Shown here one piece after another: positions 21,701 to 30,618 of a stretch of 49,993 nucleotides of DNA (position 1 is its first letter; each line of letters begins with the position of its first letter). The translations under genes and the position numbers were made by a program. Below the pieces are notes generated by a model that saw only the letters and a program-made list of their open reading frames with translations, made no database searches and was not told the DNA's origin. The DNA is from Porodaedalea pini. Lineage: Eukaryota > Basidiomycota > Agaricomycetes > Hymenochaetales > Hymenochaetaceae. Location: NCBI GenBank assembly GCA_002794775.1, contig NBAY01000150.1, positions 1 through 49,993 on the forward strand, read 5' to 3'.

Positions 21701-22307
21701 AGGGTCGGTGTTCCGGCAGCTTCTCAAAACCTTTTTCGCTGAAAACGTCGGCGTAGTTGTTGAGGTATGCGGGCCAGGACGCCTTGTCCATTCGCATCTC
21801 ACTCACCCTCCTCATCTGCTCCACCTCCTCCTTCACCTTCCTTAGGTCCTCCACCTGCTTCCTTTCGATCGCACATTCGCTCGGGCAGTGCGTAAAGTCA
21901 AGGGTACCCGTCTTCCAGTCGACCTCTGGGTTGTGTCGTCGAAGCCAGTCGTACCCCAGGAAGATGTTAGACGATGCCAGTGAGGTTACCGCCAGGACGA
22001 TCCGTTCCTTATGGTGACCAATCATAAGTTCAATGTCGACGTACTCCTCGATCAACCCGGCTTCGTTGTGTGTGCCGTCGGCATTGAGTACCGCAAGGGG
22101 CCGGATATAACGCTTTGTCTCCAGTCCATACCGTTCAACGAATCCTGCGTCAATGCACGATCCCATACATCCCGAATCCACGAGCGCGTGTGCGTCCACC
22201 TCCTTCACTTCACCTTCCACACTGTGTTCGACGTTCAGGAGAAGGTCCAGCTGGCGTCCGCCAGTTCCTCTCATGAACAGCTGCTCATACTCTTCACTTT
22301 CCTTCAC
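18774..22307 (-). CDS. pol: Gypsy Pol polyprotein (PR-RT-RNaseH-INT-chromodomain)
   Basis: 1,177 codons from the first Met; the open frame extends upstream to about 22,440. Domain order: aspartic protease with ALVDSGCMGS (Asp44); reverse transcriptase with FGLCNAPATFQAF and VYLDDILI; RNase H (VEADSSNFALGGVLL, then the IWSDHANLTYF segment); integrase with an H-C-C zinc part (CRGCDRCQ-type) and a D-D-E core (VTVDLIGEL, IHDRGTQFD, ending near YHPQTDGQTERVNQ); and a C-terminal chromodomain (YEIEEILDSR through LVKWVGYNEPTWQP). The chromodomain would target insertion to marked chromatin. The odd point is that 13 residues (NDGTIKNKYPLPL) occur twice in tandem in the fingers of the reverse transcriptase, from a 39-bp duplication. 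This probably damages the enzyme although the frame stays open. Pol is in the -1 frame relative to gag. Confidence 0.95.
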   Translation of the reverse strand: MKESEEYEQLFMRGTGGRQLDLLLNVEHSVEGEVKEVDAHALVDSGCMGSCIDAGFVERYGLETKRYIRPLAVLNADGTHNEAGLIEEYVDIELMIGHHKERIVLAVTSLASSNIFLGYDWLRRHNPEVDWKTGTLDFTHCPSECAIERKQVEDLRKVKEEVEQMRRVSEMRMDKASWPAYLNNYADVFSEKGFEKLPEHRPWDHVIDLKPDFKPSDCKIYPLTPTEQQSLKDFLDENLKSGRIRRSISPMASPFFFIKKADKSLRPIQDYRKLNDGTIKNKYPLPLNDGTIKNKYPLPLIDELVDKVKKAKYITKLDLRWGYYNIQIREGDEWKAAFCMNMGLFEPTVMFFGLCNAPATFQAFVNHIFKDLIYANLIIVYLDDILILSETIEEHIDTSRRVLQILRENGLYLKPEKCEFDAKVVKYLGHIIGNGEIRADPAKTEAIANWPVPRNLKELQQFLGMGNWLRQFIKDYSKVVRPLTSLTGKKDWVWETEQQEAFEELRRRLCSPPVLAIANDEGPFRVEADSSNFALGGVLLQKQEGKWRVITYRSEALEPAERNYEIYDKEMLAIVSALKEWRQYLLGARHKIEIWSDHANLTYFRSAQKLSYRQARWWTELEEFDFHLEHKPGKMMGKADLLSRMAGYDQGKDDNDGVVFIKDKWLNRGMMRTSRDEVVERVGEAQRAQDESERPTGMTEVNGLWRMKDKIYVPASMKETVLRECHDSVLAGHPGASKTVELVRRDFWWTSMFSDVRAYVRGCDRCQRTKALRASRSRPLHPNTVPEGPWEIVTVDLIGELPDSKGHNAICVFVDRFSKQMHAIPTTTRLSAEGMAQLYRDHVFRLHGLPKKIIHDRGTQFDASMMKELYKLLHIEGNPSTAYHPQTDGQTERVNQELEQYLRLFVNHRQSDWKDWLPLTEFAYNNREHSAMKMSPFYANTGRHPLSFDTTRTSSANMSAEEFAKHIKETHRVAKDNLVKAADDMKRYHDRTAGISVEYKAGDKVFLDGRNINTDSPTKKLADKWYGPFEIVDKVGASAYKLKLPKRWKKVHLVFNEALLKPAVEPSFKSQRQPAPPPPDIIDNEEEYEIEEILDSRLHRGKLQYLVKWVGYNEPTWQPEMDFGENAKETIAEFYLKHPGAPQKLDIPHQRLRPLFVDTEPDDRDHGWSGRPTLKGG
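21408..21485 (-). repeat. 39-bp in-frame tandem duplication in RT
   Basis: The 39-bp unit 21408-21446 is repeated exactly at 21447-21485. It adds 13 residues to the conserved region between the KLN and LPLIDEL parts of the reverse transcriptase. Confidence 0.95.
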
Positions 22308-22438
22308 ACCGGTGGGGACTTTGTACTCGGGAAAACCATCGACGTCGTTCGCATTTATGTATTGTACAGACGGTTGGTTATATTTTAACGAGTCCAGAGT
22401 CGAAGTCCCTTGTTCTTCTCGGTCAGTCGCCCCAATGG

Positions 22439-23533
22439 CTACGCCTGACCACTCGCAAAACCCTGCGAATCGACGACCTCTTCGTCATTGTCTTCTTCCT
22501 CCACATAGTCCTCCACAGTCGACCTCCGAGTGTCTACGGCTTCCTCGAAGGCCGACTCCTTCATCGCTCCGAGCTTGTCGGCGAGGACACGACGTTTGCC
22601 TGGCGCCATCAGTTCCAGCATGCGCTGGATGATCGGTTTCGCTTGCGGGCACTTGTCCTTGAAGTGGCCCAACCCGCCACAGATCCAGCACGCGCGTCGT
22701 CATTGTGCCTCGTTCATTGAGACGTCCATCGGCTGGCCAGCGACTCCGAAGGTGACGCCGGTCGCGTCGCGTCTATTGACGTGAGGGGCCGCTACCTGAC
22801 GGCGAGCAGGGGGTGCTTGTTGTGGTAGGCGAGGAGGGGGAAGAAAGGCGCGTCCTCGTTGGATAGCGCGAATCTGCTGTTCGCCGCGGTCTATTTCGAT
22901 CGCCTTGTTCTTCCAATCCTCGTATTTCGTTGGGACTGGCGTCGACCTTAGCACTCCACGGACCACCTCGATGTTCATCGCTCGCTTGAGGCGATCGCAG
23001 ATGACGCTGTCGTCTTTCAGTTCAGCGCGCTTAATGATCACGTCGAACTTCTGGAAGAACTCGTCCGCGGTTAGGTCCTTCTGAACCTTATCTCGGAAAT
23101 CCTTCAGTGCTTTCTCCTTGCGATTCGGGTCATCGAACGAGGCGTCGAGTTGTTCCTGGAATCTTTCCCAGCTGTCAGTGAAGGTGACGATTCCCGACGT
23201 TGTCGACTCCTCGACGTAGTTCTGCGCCCACGTTGCCGCATTACCACCCTTCAGGTAGGAGAGAGCTACATAAATCTTACTCTCTGACGTAGGGTATCGA
23301 CTTGGATTCGCGGATACAAAAAGAAGGACTTCACGTCTGAAGTCGAGGTAATCGTCGCCACCAGTGAATTCACGTGGTCGGGCGACGTCGATGTTCGGTA
23401 CAGCAGTGGTACCAGGTCCCGCTGGGGTGTTTGCGGCTTGGTGAGCGAAGGCGCCCGCTATGATTGCCGCGATTTGCTCCAACTGTTGTGCGCTGAAGCT
23501 TCCCGTCGACATTGTTGTTCTAGGCGTGTCCAT
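22439..23533 (-). pseudogene. gag: Gypsy Gag with in-frame stop before the zinc knuckle
   Basis: The capsid-type Gag part covers 23533-22703 (277 aa; FSAQQLEQIAAIIAG at the start, then a retrotransposon-gag helical core with NAATWAQNY and DEFFQKFDVIIKRA). A TGA stop (22700-22702) interrupts the frame, which then continues in the same phase into a CCHC zinc knuckle (CWICGGLGHFKDKC) and an acidic tail ending at 22439. The stop is best explained as CGA to TGA at a CpG in a run of Arg codons. The nucleic-acid-binding knuckle is therefore cut off from the capsid domain, unless the stop is read through. Pol begins in the -1 frame just after. Confidence 0.85.
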
Positions 23534-24234
23534 TTGTCGCTCAGGGGGGGTCGGTGGTGATGAATCTCGTCGCGCTTCTCTATACGGTCCTGGGATCGGT
23601 GGGAGAATGGTTGACGTCGAAAGCGATGGCGAATTCGGGGTTGTCTGATCTATCGGCGCAGGAGCCCACTTTAATCTTCTTCCTCCTTCAAGCGTCGAAT
23701 ACCAGAGTCCTTTCTCTGGACGCCACCAGATAACGTATTCAACGCCTGTTTGAGTAACCGTGAACCAGGAGCGGCGTTCTTCGTTGTACCAGGAACGAGG
23801 CGGGAGAGCACGACGTTGATCCTCGTCGAGATCTATGTTGACGATGGAGGAGGAACAGGGATCGGGTGTGCGTTGGTACCGGGGTTACGCCAACGTAGAG
23901 CGGGTTCGTCAGCGAAGTTGATGACGAGGCGGTAGGATCCGAGTGAGATCACAAACGAGATTGTCGTCGAAGTTTGTACTCGTCTGGTTACCCACGTCCA
24001 CGTCAGGTGCGTGCTCCACCAGAGGCTAATCCGGAGAGCCAGGGTCGGGAAAAGTTGGTTGGAGTGATTACTTAATACACGAACGTCCGGAAACGTCCGG
24101 GCAGGGTTGAGGGTTGTCGTTTAGGGGGTTTACACGTCAAGTCCTTCGGGGGGAGTACTCCTCTAGACCGAGTGAGGGCGAGTCACCAGTGACGACGTAC
24201 GCTGGGGATGAGCCTGGGTGAGGTTCTGCTTTTA
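23534..24234 (-). other. Gypsy leader with open frames upstream of the gag ATG
   Basis: The gag frame remains open for about 115 codons upstream of its first ATG (to about 23,885) and encodes WYNEERRSWF and YVIWWRPEKGLWYSTLEGG. Further upstream, another frame encodes HLTWTWVT and SYRLVINFADEP. It is followed by the gag frame through a -1 step. The decayed relative at 48.2-48.8 kb has matching peptides in the same order with the same -1 step. Either gag starts upstream by a non-AUG, spliced or frameshifted route, or this is conserved leader DNA. No primer binding site could be assigned. Confidence 0.45.
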
Positions 24235-24647
24235 TGTTAGGCGGGAGTCCGGGAGACGACTCGGACTGGGCAAGCCTCAGCTGACTGTCGTCTGGGACGT
24301 GCTGTACTCGAGCGTAGACTCGGGACACGCTTACTCAGACTAGGTCGTCGCGGAGGTAAGAGGATTAATACAAGTCTAAACTAATACAAGGGGGACGAGT
24401 CTCACCTAGGTCGTCGCGGAGGTAAGAGGAAAAGCAGAACAAGGAGTTCATGCGATTCCTGAGACCTTATATAGCGACGACCGTGAGACTATATTACCTA
24501 ACATTACCTAACGAGTGGGAATGGAACGAATGAAGGCAGTGTGGGAATGATTGTGTAAGATGGGTAAATATAATGAAAAGGACGAATATAATAAAGGAAA
24601 TGGTAAAAGGGAAAATAAAGGAAAAGGTGAAAGTTCAGGTTCTAACA
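24235..24647 (-). repeat. 5' LTR of the gypsy element
   Basis: 413 bp, the 5' LTR because the element reads on the - strand. It differs from the other LTR by four transitions, for example cagctg against cggctg. Confidence 0.93.
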
Positions 24648-24652
24648 CTACC
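24648..24652. repeat. Target site duplication CTACC (right)
   Basis: Matches 18356-18360. Confidence 0.9.
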
Positions 24653-25017
24653 CTTACTAAGACTCTTAAAAACCATGTATGGCAGCTCTATATTCAAGCC
24701 AAGGAAAGACGTAATGAGGTCAGGGGTCTTGAACATAGGATTAATGGGTGAGCTAATTTTAGGATTACCTAGAATGAGAATCTGCATAGGCAGATACATG
24801 AATCTGAAGCAAACCAACTAGTTATAAGTACTCAAATAGCACATCTATATGACATCACTTAAAGGAACCTGGCCTATACCTCTGAGACACAAGTGTGACA
24901 AAATACAACTAAGGCCTATTTATTTGATCTGGTATTGTTTTTCTTGTTTTGTATTTGTGCATAGACTTACATCACTATGATGATTAGGATGCTAGTGCCA
25001 GTATTTCCCAAGGCATT
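24653..25017 (+). other. Coiled-coil-like coding remnant upstream of the partner gene
   Basis: The + strand reads heptad-rich peptides such as LYIQAKERRNEVRGLEHRI (24,694-24,750) and NENLHRQIHESEANQLV (about 24,777-24,828), then stops. They look like coiled-coil exons of the gene that continues at 25,018, interrupted from its 5' part by the gypsy insertion. Confidence 0.35.
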
Positions 25018-26248
25018 ATGCATCAGAGATTGGTTGACGTAGTTCGCCAGCAGTTTTATAAGAGCATGATGCCTTTCCTTGAGGAGCATTATATTGATGC
25101 AGTAATCATCACCACATCATGGAGGGCATATTCTGACTCTGCATTTGTTGAACAAGAAATTTGCTTTTTGGACGAGGATAAAGAGGGGGTTAGCGGAGCT
25201 GCAGATCATATCCAGATAATCAGTCATACATTAGACCTTGTGCAGTCAGGAGTGGTTGCAGTCAGGAGTAGTTGTGCAGTCAGGAGCAGTTGTGCAGTCA
25301 GGAGCAGTTGCGCAGTCAGGAGTTGGGACACCTACTAGTGCTATTACCACTCACACTGTCACAGCACATAACAACCAGCAAGCTCTAGTCAATGATGAGA
25401 AGGAACATCCAGCAATTGCCAATCATGGGTATTACAGGTCCATCAACAGATATGGTGACATTCTGTGGAACATATTTTGGAATAAGCTTCTTTTCCTCAA
25501 AGCCAAACCCAAGTCTGTAACATACATCAGCCCAATTGACGGATGTCCTCAGATGTGGGGTTACAAATGGCTGAAGGAAGATTTGTTGGTGGTTCTGAGG
25601 GCGACTATGACTACATACCTTTACAACTGTCAGGCAATGGTAGCAAAAAAGAGCTCAGTGGCTAGTGGCACACCTCATGACCTCAAATCCTCTTCCAAAG
25701 AGACCAAAACATTGAAGAGGATGACAAAGTTCAAGACAGCCTCTAGAGCATTAGTTAACTGTAAAATGAAGGAGGTGACCATGCACTTGGGCAGAGGGGC
25801 TGACTCTGCTCAAGAGTCTGCTAACCTTGGCGCAATGTGCAAGGGCTTCTTGCTTGCAACAGACCAAACTGAGCCTTCAGATGCCATGGCTGAGTATGCT
25901 GAGACTGCCCAGCACAATGCACATAAAGCAAATGAGAAGTACAGAGCAGTTTTTTTTGCTTTGCAAATTTTGAAGAATGACACTTTGCTCCATGACAGCA
26001 TCATTGCATGTTTCTCAATAAAGGAGGAGGGCAACCACTATGCACATGCACTGTTTCCACCAGACCCTGCAATAGGAAACATATGGGCAGATGCCATAAC
26101 TGCTCCATCAAAGCATGAGCCAAAGTACATTAATGTGCTCTCCCAACTCAACAAACTTCTGAAGGACTTAGGTTATTTGATGAAACATGCAATGACACTT
26201 GCCAAACCAGTACTCAGTCCAGCACCAACTAACAAATCTCTACACTGA
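25018..26248 (+). pseudogene. Partner gene of the divergent module, copy 1
   Basis: Unknown family. There are two open segments in different frames: 25018-25338 (RQQFYKSMMPFLEEHYIDAV) and 25238-26248. The second encodes 336 codons, with YYRSINRYGDILWNIFWNKL, a long Lys/Ala/Glu-rich helical part and an end with GNHYAHALFPPDPAIGNIW. They overlap over an 18-bp tandem repeat, so an intron or frameshift joins them. Short similarities to the - strand gene at 40.2-43.3 kb (YHSLNAYHQ-x9-FW; NSYVHPSSPPDETLKHLW) suggest that the two are relatives. With the AT-hook/SAM-like gene at 15.96-17.68 kb it forms a divergent pair. The long open frame in CpG-poor DNA suggests moderate age or past constraint. Confidence 0.4.
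25241..25327 (+). repeat. 18-bp minisatellite, about 5 units
   Basis: Units of the type tgcagtcaggagcagttg. Encodes repeated Gln-Ser-Gly-Ala-Val-Val in the longer frame. Confidence 0.85.
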
Positions 26249-26733
26249 CTGGATGAGGTGTATGAGAAAAATAGCAGGATATAGAAGACTTCCTGGCCAA
26301 ATATTGCAATAACAACAAGAGAGGTTCTTACATGGAAGCACAGGTAGATCATGGCCAGAAGAGCGGGATGAAAAAGACAAAGAATGCAAAGGTCAAGAAC
26401 ATTGTTCGTTAGACCCCAGATGTAAGTCGAATCTACTTATTACTTCAATGATCCAATGTCTCACATGTGCAACAGGGAAATACCTGAACTGCACCTCTAT
26501 AGGCAGGTCCTCAACTTATGTAGTTAGTGGAGCTTGTTTTGCTACCATTCATTCTTTCATATGTATCTCTGTTCTGTGCTTGATAATATGTCATTTGTTC
26601 TTTCTGTAATGCTGGGCTGAATGCATTGACAACTATTATTGTGCATGTAGATACACATGGATGGAAACTTTTAAAATCTTTGTGAATGAAACCAACATCA
26701 GTGTCTACAGTCAACTTCAGTCATCATTGTAAC
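26249..26733. other. Non-coding spacer before the right arm
   Basis: 3' flank of the partner gene. Nothing recognised. Confidence 0.3.
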
Positions 26734-27759
26734 TGCAGTGCCTGTAGAAGGCACAGCAGGCTTCCACACCAGTCAACATGACCTCTCTGTATAGACGTTG
26801 GAACACTGCATGCTCATCTCCTTCATCTGACAAATGCAAGTTTTGCAGTCAAGCTTTCAAGAGTGAGAACACGAGCTCAATTGGATTGAAATCTGGGGAG
26901 TAGAGTGGAAGAAATTCAAGTTTCATTCCTCTGCACTGCTCAACAGGTCAAGAGAGGACTGGACCGATTGTATTGGTGGCAAACACACCTGGATTCAATA
27001 AGCTCACAAATATTTTCCCCTTTGTGGATCATGCAGTTGTCCATGACTATGACAGAGTTCAGTCTGGGCCATAGCTGCATGTGGTCCAATAGACCAGCAA
27101 TGAAGTCATAGAAAGACGCCGCATTGAAAGACCCTTCCACAATCATGCAATGTATCATGCCACCCCATGTGATTGCCAGAAGTATGGAATATCTGAAGGG
27201 GTTGAGACAAAAATTATGCAGAAATTCAAGACTAGACATACTGTTTCCCCCTGAGAAACACTTGTTTGTGAATGGCTTGACAGCCATGTAAAGCCCATGC
27301 CTTGTTCTGCAAGTAGGCCCACCTGTCGCATGCACTTTCATTGATGAATACGAGTTGTTTTACTTGGTACAAGGTGATCCTGAGTTGGTACCTCAGTCTC
27401 TTAGTTTTACTATGCTCCAGTGCTTGCTTGGTGATCTGTCACCGATAAGAAGTGGGTCATGACTCGAGCTTCAAAGAGGGTATATAAAACACACCAACTT
27501 CAAAGAGAATCCAGCCTGTATCAGTGCTCTTTCTACTGTGGCTACTGATGCCTTCTTGCCCTGAATGTGCCAGAGCATGTCTTGCAGCTTGGTGAGATAA
27601 AGATCACATCGTCAATCTATTGAGCCCAGAAGAAACTGGGGGAATATTTACCAGTCAGCAATGCAAGAAGAGATCAAAGTAGGCAAAAACTTGCCTGAAT
27701 ATCTACATAGTTGAACACCCTTGGCTGGCCAGTGTGTTTTGCATGCTCCTGAGCTTGGC
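26717..27759 (-). pseudogene. Tc1/mariner-like DDE transposase, decayed (right arm)
   Basis: Mirror copy of 14780-15843, identical over most of its length. The first catalytic position is again Asn (FINES), and the stop after FSLLKA is shared. The last codons differ. The right copy has HCSYNDD and a stop at 26717-26719, whereas the left copy has HCGYND followed by a longer tail. Four mismatches within the last 80 bp mark the end of the near-identical tract. Inactive. Confidence 0.8.
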
Positions 27760-29393
27760 CAGTGCATCACTGACATTCTATCACATCATTGGCTATTGAT
27801 TTTCCAACACCCGTTAGCCAAGCCATGCGCCAAACTGTGAAGCCTTCTCTCTGGTGCATGTGTATAAGCATAGTTCATGCATCGAGTGACAGTGGCCTTC
27901 CACATGTCATGGTGAAGAGGAGGGAGTGTTGGTTGTTGAAAGTTGAATCACAACTTGTGATGGCATGTGTGACTGCCATCATCACCAAACCAGTCCAAGG
28001 CCTTATAAATCACAAAATCCTCCAAAGCACATCTAGTGTGCTGTTTTTAGAGGAGAACAGGCAAAGGATCTCTTCTGAGGTCCATTTGTTTGTCTCTTCT
28101 TGATTCTTTCTAAACTGATTCTTTGAATAGGATGAGGATCTCTACATGCAGTGACTCAGCGAGATGGTTCGCTTTTGTTATGACATGTTCTTTTTTGCAC
28201 TCTCTGTTCATGTCTGGCATTCTGAATCTCGTTAATCCTGCAGATGTTTGATTGTCTCTCTCTTCATGTCTCTTCCTGCAGCAAAGCATGTCCAACTGTC
28301 TGCAATGCTGATGGTCGCTGTCTCACTGTGTCTCAGCAGCCAGACCCATATGACATTGCTGATTCCACACCTGTATCTTTTCTAGGACACATAGGCATAG
28401 CCTATAAGCATGCCTTTACCAGATCCAAGTCCCGTCAGGCAGCGGCTCCAGCAAGAAGAGCAGCAAATGCAACTGTGATTGTGTTCGAACTTGATCAAGA
28501 TGGGCAGCTCTCATCAACTACAATCATGTAGCATATTGAGTGGCCAGCTACTTGGTGCACAGTCTCTCACCTCTGAGCACAATTCAGAGATCCCTGGGTA
28601 CAGGAAAGTGCTTTGAAGGTGTGTACTTGTACCTGTTGCACACTGTACAGCTGCCAGCGGCTCAGTCTCTGCAGTGATGTATTTAATTTCTCATGCACAA
28701 ATTATCTTTCCCCCACAGTCCTGGTTTTTCTTGATCAGTGTCTGGTGACTTTATGGTAGCTAGGCATGTAAAATAGATTGAACAGATTGACCAAATGAGC
28801 AAGCAAGATTATTGCCTTGTTCCTGTAGTCCGACAGCAGGATCAAAACATGACTTTTGCAGTGTGAATTCTGCTCCGCTCAGCCTTCAAATCAGCCCATG
28901 AGTTGCTCTGAGGCTATAGTGTGATATTTCAAAAGAACTAGATTTTTACTGGTCAAAATGTGCAAGTTTCACGGAGCCTGGTGTCAGTAGTAGAGTGACA
29001 GACACTATGGGTTGGTCACAAACATTGCTGCCATGATGCAAATACTGCATATTTTGGCATGAAACTTCTGCAGGGTGTTGCAAGGTTCCAATACTTAATT
29101 TTCGTGGTGAAAGAGAAATTTTACAGGCAGTTAGACTTGAGTTATGATTTTTGTTTTCTGGTGGACACGCACATGAACAAGCTAGGAATGGCATTGTCTG
29201 CACTGTAATGGAATAACTATTCAGTAAAGATCAGATTTTTTGCACAGATCTATTCACGTAGACTAGTAGTTTTTTTTAAGTGCCTAATGGAAATATATCA
29301 TGCAATATTGAGGGAGAAAAGGGGCATTTACTTGGATTTTCAGTATTTCAGCAAGATGCGGCAATTACACATGAAATGCACATGTCCGAATTA
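27760..29393. other. CpG-poor repeat-derived sequence, right arm
   Basis: Mirror image of 13146-14779, with the same unexplained open frames (for example 28244-28531 on +). No recognised gene. Confidence 0.4.
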
Positions 29394-30242
29394 CAGCCAT
29401 TTTCATAAGTCCTGTGACACGTGCATGTCACGTGAAGTGAGCCGCGTCAGAGCCAAAGTGTCAAAAAATTAGAATGAATGCCTATTTTCTCTGTGAATTC
29501 TGCACAGTACCTGCTCATTAAGTACTCAAAAAAAAGGCATGGTTCTCAGGAGAAGAAATATGTAAAATATGGAGCAATAAATTGACTGTGTAGGTGGGTG
29601 GAGATCAAACAAGTGCAGCTGGTCTGTTCTCTCACCCATTTCCACTGAGATTCAAAACTTATGGCTCCCCTATATCTACCTATAAAATTCTTTCCTGTAT
29701 CTGTAAATTAAGTATATGACTATATCAACATCTCCTGAAAGTTTGAAGCCAATCCATTCAGTATTCATGGTCCAGCAGCAAGATTTGTGTTCTACTCTGC
29801 AAGACCTGTTGTGAGAAAAGGAGGGTGGAAAGAGCTTGAAGTGGAACACAAATCTTGCTGCTGGACCATGAATACTGAATGGATTGGCTTCAAACTTTCA
29901 GGAGATGTTGATATAGTCATATACTTAATTTACAGATACAGGAAAGAATTTTATAGGTAGATATAGGGGAGCCATAAGTTTTGAATCTCAGTGGAAATGG
30001 GTGAGAGAACAGACCAGCTGCACTTGTTTGATCTCCACCCACCTACACAGTCAATTTATTGCTCCATATTTTACATATTTCTTCTCCTGAGAACCATGCC
30101 TTTTTTTTGAGTACTTAATGAGCAGGTACTGTGCAGAATTCACAGAGAAAATAGGCATTCATTCTAATTTTTTGACACTTTGGCTCTGACGCGGCTCACT
30201 TCACGTGACATGCACGTGTCGCAGGACTTATGAAAAAGGCTG
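29394..30242. mobile_element. Foldback MITE, right-arm copy (849 bp)
   Basis: Mirror copy of 12297-13145. Halves 29394-29792 and 29844-30242, TA on both sides. The position in the arm is the same, so the MITE was in place before the arm was copied. Confidence 0.85.
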
Positions 30243-30296
30243 TATTATGAAAAAGGCTGTAAAGTGTTGAAATGCTCAAAAGCATGTGGTCAGTGT

Positions 30297-30323
30297 GTTT
30301 GACAATACTTCTGAACAGGGCTG
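30297..30323 (-). repeat. Tc1/mariner-like terminal repeat, right-arm copy
   Basis: Mirror copy of 12216-12242 next to a TA. Confidence 0.65.
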
Positions 30324-30618
30324 TAATATTGAAATTAGCAGACACTTTGGAAACAAACTGGATTCACTGCGCAACCTACTCGCACGAGTTCTCTAGTTCT
30401 TACATGTAGCAAGGCTGAGATTGAAACAGTGACTTGAGAATTACTACGGTTGGGAGCAATTGAATCAGCAAGATGTTCATGGGTTCGGAGCTTTACACAA
30501 CAAAAGAAACAGTTCCATTTTCCAACGACTATCAGGGCACAGAAGACACTTGACTCGATAGACGACCAAATCCATATCTCCGACAACAGACAAGGTATAA
30601 TATATAGCGCAGCATGAA
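30324..30618. other. 3' flank of P450 D
   Basis: Mirror image of the 3' flank of P450 C. No gene. Confidence 0.4.

Larger units (their letters stand above)
18361..24647 (-). mobile_element. Ty3/gypsy chromodomain LTR retrotransposon, full length
   Basis: The 6,287-bp element is bounded by two 413-bp LTRs starting TGTTAG and ending CTAACA, with a 5-bp target duplication. Gag and pol lie on the - strand in the order protease, reverse transcriptase, RNase H, integrase, chromodomain. The LTRs differ at only about four sites, all transitions, so insertion was recent. It split the space between the two divergent genes of the spacer. A stop in gag and a 39-bp duplication in the reverse transcriptase suggest this copy is inactive. 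Confidence 0.95.

Noticed and set aside
18774..24234. Many + strand open frames across the retrotransposon
   Set aside because: They are antisense shadows of gag and pol in GC-rich coding DNA.
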